From Methylophilaceae bacterium UBA5127 (GTDB lineage: Bacteria; Pseudomonadota; Gammaproteobacteria; Burkholderiales; Methylophilaceae), in the NCBI GenBank assembly GCA_002414145.1, contig DHYP01000059.1:28452-33731 (forward strand): DNA of 5,280 bases, read 5' to 3'. Of this stretch, positions 1 through 5,142 are shown piece after piece. Within the stretch, counting starts at the first letter, position 1; each line of letters begins with the position of its first letter. Below the pieces are notes generated by a model. That model had not been told where the DNA came from. It saw nothing but the letters and a program-made list of their open reading frames with translations, and searched no databases. A program made the position numbers and the translations under genes.

Positions 1-79
1 ACTTACCCCCAATAAAATTTTCATACTTTGCCTTGTATTCTATGTTAACGCCCATACCCTTTAAAATATCCAAACTCAT
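1..79 (-). CDS. Aldehyde dehydrogenase family protein, N-terminal fragment (runs off the left edge)
   Basis: Only the first 26 codons are in the window, reading MSLDILKGMG then VNIEYKAKYENFIGGK. The segment YKAKYENFIGGK matches the N-terminal strand typical of NAD(P)-dependent aldehyde dehydrogenases of the ExaC/AcoD type, where a K-x-x-Y-x-N-F-I-G-G-K/E-W motif sits about 15-25 residues from the start. Such enzymes oxidise aldehydes to acids in the cytoplasm. The ATG start (79-77) is well supported by an AGGAG Shine-Dalgarno at 89-85, five bases upstream. The catalytic Cys and Glu lie outside the window, so activity and substrate cannot be judged. The family call rests on one short motif. 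The gene is divergent from the adenylate cyclase gene and shares its upstream region. Confidence 0.72.
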   Translation of the reverse strand, partial: MSLDILKGMGVNIEYKAKYENFIGGK

Positions 80-375
80 ACTAACTCCTATAGTTTTTTT
101 ATCGATTATCTAACAGAACGACTACCCAACCCGCATTGCTGACTCTAGTGGTCAAAATTGCCTACAAAAACACATTAACCTTTATATAACAATAGGTTAT
201 TATAATAATGCACTGTAAACATTAATCCTTACTGAAGACTAAATCAAGTGTTATATTCATTATTTTTTAATTATCCATAAGATATATTTGGTTATACATA
301 GTAAGAAAAATTACCATACGCTATAGTTACGGTTATTAATGAATAAGTGTATGAATTCTATCGTGATCACAACAC
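80..375. other. Divergent intergenic region between aldehyde dehydrogenase and adenylate cyclase genes
   Basis: These 296 bases are very AT-rich and hold no convincing protein gene. Toward the aldehyde dehydrogenase (minus strand) there is a -10-like GATAAT at 110-105 without a good -35. An inverted repeat TAACCT (176-181) / AGGTTA (194-199) with a 12-base spacer lies near the middle. An 8-base palindrome GTGATCAC (363-370) lies just before the cyclase start. A 15-codon open frame (339-386) overlaps the cyclase start. Each of these is weak on its own. Confidence 0.5.
311..339 (+). promoter_or_regulatory. Candidate sigma-70 promoter for the adenylate cyclase gene
   Basis: TTACCA at 311-316 and TATTAA at 334-339 are separated by 17 bases. 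Each hexamer matches four of six consensus positions (TTGACA and TATAAT). The implied transcript would start around 346, leaving a leader of about 30 bases before the ATG at 376. In so AT-rich a region such matches arise easily by chance, so this is a tentative call. Confidence 0.22.
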
Positions 376-1641
376 ATGAATGCTAATGTTCATCAGATTA
401 AGACGGCATTTCTTGATTCCTTGAAAAGGGGATCTCATCTAAGTGATGATGCATTAGGCAAAGCCATCCTTTCTATGCTGGTGCTGGGAGAAAGCATAGT
501 CAGCATTGTTTGGATTTTTGCAATCTCTGGGTTAGGTGAAGAGTATGCGATGATGGCTGTTACGCCTTATGTGTACTTAATATTCTCATATGTGAGCTTA
601 TTAATTTTTTATCGTACTCGGCGCTATCAGTATTTTATTTTTACACAATTGGTTATGTTGCTGGTGATGCCTTTCTTTTTACAATGGACAATCGGGGGCT
701 ATCAGGCGGCAGGTGGGGTGGCTATTTGGGCAATCTTGTCACCAATTGGCGCATTGATGATTTTAGGTACGCGTCAATCAACCGCATGGTTTTTTCTTTT
801 TGTGGTCTTGGCTGGATTCTCTTGGAAATTTAATGATTTATTTTCAGGCAACCCGATGCCGATGCCTTTATCTATTAAAGACACCTTCTTTTTGATGAAT
901 ATTATTGGTACAGCCTGTATTCTTTATGCAGCTATGCGTTATTTCCAATCACAGAAGGAGCGCATGTTACAAGCGCTAGCGCTCGAGAAAGCAAGGTCAG
1001 AAAAATTACTGTTAAATGTATTGCCCGAATCTATTGCCAGTAGATTAAAAAATAATGATATGCGTATTGCGGATTATCATCCTTCAGTCACAATTTTGTT
1101 TGCGGATATTGCTAGATTCACGGAGTTAAGCAGCACGATGACACCGTTTGATTTGGTGAATTTACTCAGTGGTATTTTTTCAATGTTCGATCATCTGGCT
1201 GAAGGGCATCAGTTAGAGAAAATTAAAACATTGGGTGATGGCTATATGGTAGTTGGTGGTGCTCCACTTGGCTTGCCGCAGCATGCAAGCGCTGTGGCGG
1301 CTTTGGCTTGTGAAATGAGGAATGCATTAGCTATATTTAGCCAACAAACTGGACATGATTTGCATATGCGCATAGGAATCAGCACTGGATCAGTGGTTGC
1401 AGGCGTCATTGGGACTAGCAAGTTTACCTACGACATATGGGGTGATACCGTGAATATGGCGAGCAGAATGGAACAAACAGGCTTGGTAGATGAAATACAA
1501 GTGACTGAATCAACTTATCAAGCACTAAAACATGAGTATGTCTTTGAGCTTCGGGAGGCCGTGCCAATTAAAGGTAAAGGCAATGTTAATACCTATCTGC
1601 TTAAAAGTAAGCTTATCCATATTTATCCCCCCAATTATTGA
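376..1641 (+). CDS. Membrane-anchored class III adenylate cyclase
   Basis: This 421-aa protein should convert ATP to cAMP at the inner face of the cytoplasmic membrane. Residues about 28-190 form six hydrophobic segments (near 30-50, 62-79, 86-105, 114-132, 137-150 and 170-188). A charged helix with the LLLNVLPESIASRLK linker (about 194-225) then joins them to the catalytic domain (about 236-410). Both metal-binding aspartates are visible: D244 in LFADIARFT and D288 in TLGDGYM. The base-selecting residues are K284 (KIKTLGD) and D353 (YDIWGD), the pair known to favour ATP over GTP. The transition-state residues N360 and R364 are present in VNMASRME. One complete catalytic domain implies a homodimer. 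The sensor is not a recognised family, and the signal is unknown. The ATG at 376 is the first start after an in-frame stop at 364-366, but it has no visible Shine-Dalgarno, so the exact start is less certain than the gene. Confidence 0.93.
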   Translation: MNANVHQIKTAFLDSLKRGSHLSDDALGKAILSMLVLGESIVSIVWIFAISGLGEEYAMMAVTPYVYLIFSYVSLLIFYRTRRYQYFIFTQLVMLLVMPFFLQWTIGGYQAAGGVAIWAILSPIGALMILGTRQSTAWFFLFVVLAGFSWKFNDLFSGNPMPMPLSIKDTFFLMNIIGTACILYAAMRYFQSQKERMLQALALEKARSEKLLLNVLPESIASRLKNNDMRIADYHPSVTILFADIARFTELSSTMTPFDLVNLLSGIFSMFDHLAEGHQLEKIKTLGDGYMVVGGAPLGLPQHASAVAALACEMRNALAIFSQQTGHDLHMRIGISTGSVVAGVIGTSKFTYDIWGDTVNMASRMEQTGLVDEIQVTESTYQALKHEYVFELREAVPIKGKGNVNTYLLKSKLIHIYPPNY

Positions 1642-1727
1642 CTAATTAAATTAGTAAAATTGACTCATCCCCTGTCATTTAAGCGTCATATTATTTTGTT
1701 AAGTTTCCACTGGAATATTGCAAACTT

Positions 1728-1733
1728 AAGGAA
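1728..1733 (+). promoter_or_regulatory. Ribosome binding site of the ArsC-family gene
   Basis: AAGGAA lies six bases before the ATG at 1740 and fixes that start. No good sigma-70 promoter was found in the 98-base gap after the cyclase. TTGACT at 1660-1665 looks like a -35 box, but the nearest AT-rich -10 candidates lie 21 or more bases further on. Readthrough from the cyclase gene is therefore possible. Confidence 0.6.
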
Positions 1734-1739
1734 TGATCC

Positions 1740-2234
1740 ATGAGTGAAAAGGTATACAACGTATTGTATCTTTGTACTGGAAACTCGGCGCGTAGCATTA
1801 TGGCAGAAAAGTTATTAGCGTTTTGGGGTAAAGGTCGCTTTTGCACATACAGCGCAGGTAGTTTTCCTACAGGTCAAGTGAATCCGTTGGCACTTCAGGT
1901 GTTAACAGCCAAGCAGTTATCGACAGATGGTCTCCGTAGTAAAAGCTGGGATGAGTTTTCTGGCACAGATGCACCTCTCATGGATTTTTTTTTCACTGTT
2001 TGTGATAATGCTAAAGATGCCGTTTGCCCAGTTTGGCCAGGGCATCCAGTGACAGGACATTGGGGGGTAGACGATCCTGCTGCTGTTGATGGTTCTGATG
2101 AAGATAAATTATGGGCATTCAAGATGGTTGCCAATCAGCTCGAAAACCCCATCAAAGCATTTACTAGTCTTCGTTTAGAGTCTCTCGATCATCTAAAACT
2201 TCAACAAGAGATTGATGCCATTGCTAAAGTTTAA
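1740..2234 (+). CDS. arsC: Arsenate reductase / low-molecular-weight protein tyrosine phosphatase family protein (ArsC-like)
   Basis: This 164-aa cytoplasmic protein has the phosphatase P-loop CTGNSARS near its start: nucleophile C12 and R18 in a C-x5-R signature. A further cysteine pair, C88 and C95, follows in FFFTVCDNAKDAVCPVWPG. The general-acid loop is WGVDDPAA (D111/D112). The C-x5-R motif plus two cysteines seven residues apart and a late DDP loop is the arrangement of thioredoxin-coupled arsenate reductases of the Staphylococcus pI258 type. In those, three cysteines relay electrons while arsenate is reduced to arsenite. Length fits the family. No arsR, arsB or acr3 is adjacent, so arsenate detoxification is inferred from residues alone, and a phosphatase role cannot be excluded. 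The start is supported by AAGGAA at 1728-1733. It follows the cyclase gene by 98 bases on the same strand. Confidence 0.88.
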   Translation: MSEKVYNVLYLCTGNSARSIMAEKLLAFWGKGRFCTYSAGSFPTGQVNPLALQVLTAKQLSTDGLRSKSWDEFSGTDAPLMDFFFTVCDNAKDAVCPVWPGHPVTGHWGVDDPAAVDGSDEDKLWAFKMVANQLENPIKAFTSLRLESLDHLKLQQEIDAIAKV

Positions 2235-2296
2235 TTGGCGCTGTTATTACTTTAGCTTTGTGCAAACTGTTACAAGTGGTATTTGAATATACTGAC

Positions 2297-2686
2297 TTAA
2301 TACGGCTTAAAATTACTCTTGATGACATTGATAACTGCGCTAGAAATCATCACGTATTCCATGATAGTAATGACAAACAGTTGTTGTGCAGGAATGCCTG
2401 TTAAAAAGGTGACTAATAGTGTTGTAGCGTTGCTGACAATGCCTATCAAAATAATCAGGCCGATGAGTTTATTTCTGAGACTAAAGACGTAAAACTGTGC
2501 GATAAAACTAAGTGCAATGACAGAGCTGATGGTAATTTCTTGAGTGCTCTGGTTTGCAAAAGTAAGGATGATGTACAAACTTACCAGCATTGTAGCTGCA
2601 GGTATTTTTGTGGGCATACCAGTGCCATGATGTTTTAATGTAATCGCCAGCCAAGCATGCTTGCATAATGCGCTAATAAAACTCAT
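2297..2686 (-). CDS. Small four-helix membrane protein of unknown function
   Basis: I do not recognise this 129-aa protein. A short N-terminal part (MSFISALCKH, then AWLAITLKHHGTGMPTK) has basic and His residues (HH at 19-20). It is followed by four hydrophobic segments near residues 28-44, 50-69, 73-95 and 101-122, and ends in a polar tail SNFKPY. It is probably an inner-membrane protein. I chose the ATG at 2686 rather than the in-frame ATG 21 bases upstream at 2707, because a strong GGAGG Shine-Dalgarno (2696-2692) sits five bases before it and lies inside the longer version. The gene is convergent with the ArsC-like gene, with a 62-base gap. It lies 136 bases downstream of the 57-aa acidic gene on the same strand, so co-transcription is possible unless the hairpin between them terminates. 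Confidence 0.8.
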   Translation of the reverse strand: MSFISALCKHAWLAITLKHHGTGMPTKIPAATMLVSLYIILTFANQSTQEITISSVIALSFIAQFYVFSLRNKLIGLIILIGIVSNATTLLVTFLTGIPAQQLFVITIMEYVMISSAVINVIKSNFKPY

Positions 2687-2691
2687 TTTGG

Positions 2692-2696
2692 CCTCC
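2692..2696 (-). promoter_or_regulatory. Shine-Dalgarno that decides the start of the 129-aa membrane protein
   Basis: The minus-strand reading is GGAGG, five bases before the ATG at 2686. The alternative ATG at 2707 has no comparable site upstream of it, so the shorter protein is preferred. Confidence 0.75.
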
Positions 2697-2773
2697 AAAC
2701 AGTGCAATGAATTTAATTTAGTAGCACCTAATTTTTAGATGCGCATACTTATTCATTACGGCAGATTGAGGCG

Positions 2774-2826
2774 AAAACTTAATCCAAACTAATAGAAAGA
2801 GTGCATCTTTTTTGTAGGTGGATTAA
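2774..2826 (-). terminator. Candidate weak terminator hairpin after the 57-aa gene
   Basis: On the minus strand, TTAATCC (2826-2820) overlaps the stop codon of the 57-aa gene and pairs with GGATTAA (2785-2779), which is followed by GTTTT. Inside the loop a smaller hairpin, AAAGA (2810-2806) with TCTTT (2800-2796), can form. The stem is AT-rich and the T run short, so termination would be inefficient. It could instead be a processing or attenuation structure upstream of the membrane-protein gene. Confidence 0.35.
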
Positions 2827-2996
2827 TAGTCATCATCTAAATCAATGAAATCTTCATCGGCAGAATAATGCTTATGAGCACTACTAATGCCACTGTATGG
2901 ATCTTCATAATCATCAAATTCATCACCAGCAAAGTCTTCCATCATTTGGTCTAACACTTTAATCTTTTCTACTTTTTTAACTGTCAAATTGGACAT
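2823..2996 (-). CDS. Small acidic protein of unknown function, 57 aa
   Basis: This is a short open frame from an ATG at 2996 to TAA at 2825-2823. It is preceded by a GGAGG Shine-Dalgarno at 3010-3006 with nine bases between the GGAGG and the ATG. The protein begins with a basic stretch (MSNLTVKKVEKIK), then becomes strongly acidic: DFAGDEFDDYEDPYSG, a short SSAHKHYS segment, and an acidic end DEDFIDLDDDY. I count 17 Asp/Glu and 5 Lys in 57 residues, with seven Phe/Tyr scattered among the acids. There is no signal peptide, membrane segment or cysteine, so it is probably cytoplasmic. A TATAAT -10 box lies about 115 bases upstream. I do not recognise the family. Acidic peptides of this kind include nucleic-acid mimics, partner-binding tails and metal binders, but nothing here picks one. 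Confidence 0.72.
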   Translation of the reverse strand: MSNLTVKKVEKIKVLDQMMEDFAGDEFDDYEDPYSGISSAHKHYSADEDFIDLDDDY

Positions 2997-3005
2997 GATT
3001 CATTA

Positions 3006-3010
3006 CCTCC
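3006..3010 (-). promoter_or_regulatory. Shine-Dalgarno of the 57-aa acidic protein gene
   Basis: The minus strand reads GGAGG followed by TAATGAATC and then the ATG at 2996. A nearer ATG, two bases after the GGAGG, is too close and opens a different frame. The strength of this site is the main reason to accept so short a gene. Confidence 0.65.
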
Positions 3011-3110
3011 AGTTTTTTATTGATTTCAAAAGTATTTGCAAATTGATTGCTTAATAAAATAAAAGCATATTGTGTGCCAGCAGTGTTTTGATATTGATTC
3101 TGCGCCGATC

Positions 3111-3116
3111 ATTATA
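3111..3116 (-). promoter_or_regulatory. Candidate -10 box upstream of the 57-aa gene
   Basis: A perfect TATAAT is read on the minus strand. The best -35 match is TTGCAT, 15 bases upstream, which is shorter than the usual 16-18. Transcription would start near 3104 and give a leader of roughly 108 bases before the ATG at 2996. That is long enough to hold regulatory structure, although I saw no clear hairpin in it. Confidence 0.4.
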
Positions 3117-3166
3117 TTGTGCTTGGTGTAGATGCAATCCAGTAAAGTTAGGCTTGAGTTAACTGA

Positions 3167-3184
3167 TGACAAAACTGACAAAAA
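3167..3184. repeat. Two tandem copies of TGACAAAA-type 9-mer
   Basis: TGACAAAAC (3167-3175) is followed directly by TGACAAAAA (3176-3184). The repeat lies between the terminator of the 80-aa gene and the -10 box of the 57-aa gene, about 50 bases upstream of the latter. Two GTTAACT copies (3158-3164 and 3201-3207) flank it. A regulator site is possible, but in AT-rich sequence chance is also a fair explanation. Confidence 0.35.
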
Positions 3185-3243
3185 TTAGACATTTTTTAAA
3201 GTTAACTAACAATTTTGTGTTGTAACTTACATAGAAAATATCA

Positions 3244-3280
3244 CAGAAAAAAAGCGAGTCAATTTATTGAGCTCGCTTTA
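3244..3280 (-). terminator. Strong intrinsic terminator of the 80-aa secreted protein gene
   Basis: On the minus strand AAAGCGAG (3279-3272) pairs perfectly with CTCGCTTT (3258-3251). A bulged base and an inner TCAA/TTGA stem extend the hairpin, and seven T residues in a row (3253-3247) end it. It begins 26 bases after the stop codon of the gene at 3306-3548. The T run is on the minus-strand product, so it acts mainly in that direction and separates that gene from the 57-aa gene downstream. Confidence 0.85.
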
Positions 3281-3305
3281 AAAATTAGCTTTGAATAGTT
3301 CTGTA

Positions 3306-3548
3306 TTAGATTTTTTTGGTATTTTCTTTCTGTTTGTTATTGGCACTGATATTGGCGTTATTTGCTTTGTTACTCGCTTTTGGAGTTAACTCTGCTTTTG
3401 CAATAGGTTTGTTGTTCTCTGAACGCATATGCGGCGCTACATTCACTGTTTCTTCATTAGTACATCCTCCCATGACGGTCTTACAATCAGCATATGCTAC
3501 CTGCGTAGTAATCGACAGAAGGGTTGCTAAAATGATGCTAAATCTCAA
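3306..3548 (-). CDS. Small secreted protein with a Cys pair and Asn/Lys/Ala-rich tail; TTG start
   Basis: I do not recognise the family of this 80-aa protein. Residues 1-20 are a classic Sec signal peptide (MRFSIILATL, then LSITTQVAYA) with an AYA cleavage site, leaving a 60-residue mature protein that starts DCKTVMGGCTNEE. C22 and C29 could form a disulfide or bind a metal in the periplasm. The rest is polar and probably disordered, rich in Asn, Lys and Ala. The start is TTG at 3548: an in-frame TAG lies four codons upstream, the next Met is at residue 26, and an AGGAG Shine-Dalgarno sits six bases before the TTG. A strong terminator follows at 3280-3244. It is divergent from the exported glutathione peroxidase gene, which hints at an envelope setting only. 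It is not a lipoprotein, since no lipobox precedes C22. Confidence 0.8.
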   Translation of the reverse strand: MRFSIILATLLSITTQVAYADCKTVMGGCTNEETVNVAPHMRSENNKPIAKAELTPKASNKANNANISANNKQKENTKKI

Positions 3549-3721
3549 TCTTATCTCCTAAAATAAACAAATACATAAAGCCTGTTAAATCAACTTGCTT
3601 TTAAACGTATTAATCCTAAGCAATTTTAGCGCCATAACATTCTGAGATTTTGTATAGTTAAATGAACGAATGAGTTACGGAGTCGGTCGTAAAGTACACA
3701 TCAACTAAATGGAAAATTAAC
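3549..3721. other. Divergent intergenic region between the secreted Cys protein and the glutathione peroxidase
   Basis: This 173-base region must hold promoters for both flanking genes. Toward the peroxidase there is a -10-like TATAGT at 3653-3658 with no good -35. An inverted repeat TTGCTT (3595-3600) / AAGCAA (3618-3623) with a 17-base spacer could be an operator. Toward the minus-strand gene the AGGAG Shine-Dalgarno lies at 3559-3555. No further gene was seen. Confidence 0.35.
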
Positions 3722-4282
3722 ATGTTGCTAAATCCTCGATGGAAACGGAATTACTTAATCGTTGTCGTTTTATTGGGTATCGGAATATTAAATATGACAG
3801 AAGCATATGCTTGTGAGGGAGTTTATAATCAACAACTTACAACGTTACAAGGAGAGAAGTTAAATTTATGTGATTACCAAACGCAGCTAATTTTGGTAGT
3901 GAATACTGCAAGTAAATGCGGATTTACGCCACAATTTGAGGCGCTGGAAAATTTATATCAACAGTATAAACACCAAGGCTTATTGGTAGTCGGTTTTCCT
4001 TCGAACGATTTTAAGCAAGAGTTTGATAATAATAAAAAAATTGGGGATTTTTGTAAGTTAACCTATGCCGTTAAGTTTCCAATGATGGCTAAAAGTAGCG
4101 TGACTGGCGCTAATGCTAATCCTTTATATCAGCAGTTAATCGCAGCAACAGGCAAGTCACCGCAATGGAACTTCTATAAATATCTTATTTTGCCGAATGC
4201 AAAAGGGATAGAGGTCTTTGAGAGTGATGTTGAGCCAAACTCAACGCAGTTGACAAGTAGAATTAAGCCTTACCTGAAATAA
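3722..4282 (+). CDS. Exported glutathione peroxidase-family thiol peroxidase
   Basis: This 186-aa protein reduces hydroperoxides, probably in the periplasm and with thioredoxin-like donors. Residues 1-30 are a signal sequence: basic MLLNPRWKRN, a hydrophobic core, then TEAYA before C31. The AYA-C site fits signal peptidase I better than a lipobox. The peroxidatic cysteine is C66 in NTASKCGFTPQFEALE. C111 in DFCKLTYAVKFPM matches the resolving cysteine of two-Cys, thioredoxin-linked members such as yeast Gpx3. W149 and N150 (QWNFYKYL) complete the active site. The Gln of the classical tetrad is Asp here (D96 in FPSNDFKQE), as in many bacterial homologues. The usual GGQEPG after it is shortened to KQEFDN. 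C31 and C50 are extra cysteines and may form a structural disulfide. The start has only a weak GGA at 3711-3713. The gene ends six bases from ppsR, tail to tail. Confidence 0.9.
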   Translation: MLLNPRWKRNYLIVVVLLGIGILNMTEAYACEGVYNQQLTTLQGEKLNLCDYQTQLILVVNTASKCGFTPQFEALENLYQQYKHQGLLVVGFPSNDFKQEFDNNKKIGDFCKLTYAVKFPMMAKSSVTGANANPLYQQLIAATGKSPQWNFYKYLILPNAKGIEVFESDVEPNSTQLTSRIKPYLK

Positions 4283-4288
4283 TCAAGA

Positions 4289-5125
4289 TTAAGCAGGACG
4301 AGGCTCAGAGCGTCTTTCGACGTTTGGCTTTTTGATTTTTTGCAAAATGATGGCAGATAACTCTTCAATAGAACGGCTGGTAGAATCTGCCCAAGTAATA
4401 TTATAATTACGCATCATTTTTTCAGCCGTGGCAATTTCATTGCGGCAATTGTCCAATGAAGCATAAAAACTATCAGGACGTCGTTCACTACGCACGGAAT
4501 GTAGTCGTTCTGGTTTGATTGTCAGTCCGAAAATTTTATCAATGTGCTTTTGTAGTGCTTGTGGTAGTGTGCCACGCTCAAAGTCTTCTGGGATCAGCGG
4601 ATAATTAGCGGCTTTAATACCAAACTGCATAGCAAGATAAATGCTGGTAGGAGTTTTGCCGCAACGTGAAACACCTATCAATATTACATTTGCTTCTTCT
4701 AGACCAGAGTTTGTCATGCCATCATCATGATTAAGCGTAAAGTTGATGGCTTCCATGCGCTCATGATAGCTATAGCCCATGACACTGTGAGCAATGCCTG
4801 CACCAGTCAGTGGCTCTTGACCAAGCTCCTCACCCAAAGGGTCGATAAAGTTTTTAAATAAATCGATGAAGTAGGCATTTGCTTCTTTGAGTTTGTTACG
4901 CAGGTTCATCGCCCCGAGTGACATAATGACAATCGGGCGCACTCCATCTTCTTGTGCTACTTTTTCAATGTTTTGTATTGCAGATTCAATCTTTTCCAGA
5001 CTGTCTGTAAAAGGCAAACGTACTTGTGTAGATGAAGTGCGTGGAAAATGCTCCAGTAGCTTGCTGAGTGCGCCAGCAGTAATGCCCGTACCATCAGAGA
5101 TAATAAATACGGTGCGATGACTCAT
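4289..5125 (-). CDS. ppsR: PEP synthetase regulatory protein: bifunctional kinase/pyrophosphorylase
   Basis: PpsR (DUF299 family, YdiA in E. coli) inactivates PEP synthase by ADP-dependent phosphorylation of an active-site Thr. It reactivates it by phosphate-dependent removal of that group, yielding pyrophosphate, and so gates gluconeogenic PEP formation. The N-terminus MSHRTVFIISDGTGITAGAL carries the family DGTG motif (11-14). HDDG lies at 133-136. The P-loop-like GVSRCGKTPTS is at 151-161, followed by the conserved GIKAANYPLIPED (169-181) and FGLTIKPERL (199-208). At 278 aa it matches the usual length. I chose the ATG at 5125 because homologues begin MSHRTVF or similar. Alternatives are an ATG at 5143 (TAATG overlap with the ppsA stop) and a TTG at 5167 inside ppsA. 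The Shine-Dalgarno is weak (CGAG, seven bases upstream), so translational coupling to ppsA is likely. No clear terminator follows. Confidence 0.95.
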   Translation of the reverse strand: MSHRTVFIISDGTGITAGALSKLLEHFPRTSSTQVRLPFTDSLEKIESAIQNIEKVAQEDGVRPIVIMSLGAMNLRNKLKEANAYFIDLFKNFIDPLGEELGQEPLTGAGIAHSVMGYSYHERMEAINFTLNHDDGMTNSGLEEANVILIGVSRCGKTPTSIYLAMQFGIKAANYPLIPEDFERGTLPQALQKHIDKIFGLTIKPERLHSVRSERRPDSFYASLDNCRNEIATAEKMMRNYNITWADSTSRSIEELSAIILQKIKKPNVERRSEPRPA

Positions 5126-5142
5126 CGTGTAACTCGGTTGCA

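Noticed and set aside
363..370. GTGATCAC palindrome before the cyclase as a possible CRP (cAMP receptor) site
   Set aside because: CRP sites need TGTGA and TCACA half-sites separated by six bases. Here the halves abut without that spacing.
1641..1655. ACTAATT/AATTAGT palindrome at the cyclase stop codon as a terminator
   Set aside because: It is all but one G/C pair per arm AT, has a one-base loop that cannot close as a hairpin, and no T run follows.
1895..2134. Minus-strand 79-codon frame inside the ArsC-like gene
   Set aside because: It lies wholly opposite a well-supported gene with intact catalytic motifs and has no recognisable protein features.
2724..2742. Hairpin GCACCTAA/TTAGATGC between the 57-aa and 129-aa genes as a terminator
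   Set aside because: The eight-base stem has a mismatch and no T run on either side. At most it is a minor leader structure.
3316..3561. Plus-strand open frame of 81 codons opposite the secreted Cys protein, with a hydrophobic start resembling a signal peptide
   Set aside because: It begins at TTG with no Shine-Dalgarno. Its hydrophobic run is the reverse reading of the Asn/Lys/Ala-rich tail. The minus-strand gene has the ribosome site, signal peptide and terminator.
3670..3708. 12-residue open frame (MSYGVGRKVHIN) in the leader of the glutathione peroxidase gene
   Set aside because: It has no Shine-Dalgarno, and frames this short are expected by chance in a 170-base spacer.
4262..4310. Bidirectional terminator between the peroxidase gene and ppsR
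   Set aside because: The gap is six bases. The only pairing (TAATC/GATTA, with outer CCTG/CAGG) gives a two-base loop and no T run.
4887..5120. Plus-strand 77-codon frame opposite ppsR
   Set aside because: It is antisense to the conserved N-terminal part of ppsR and has no ribosome site or family motif.
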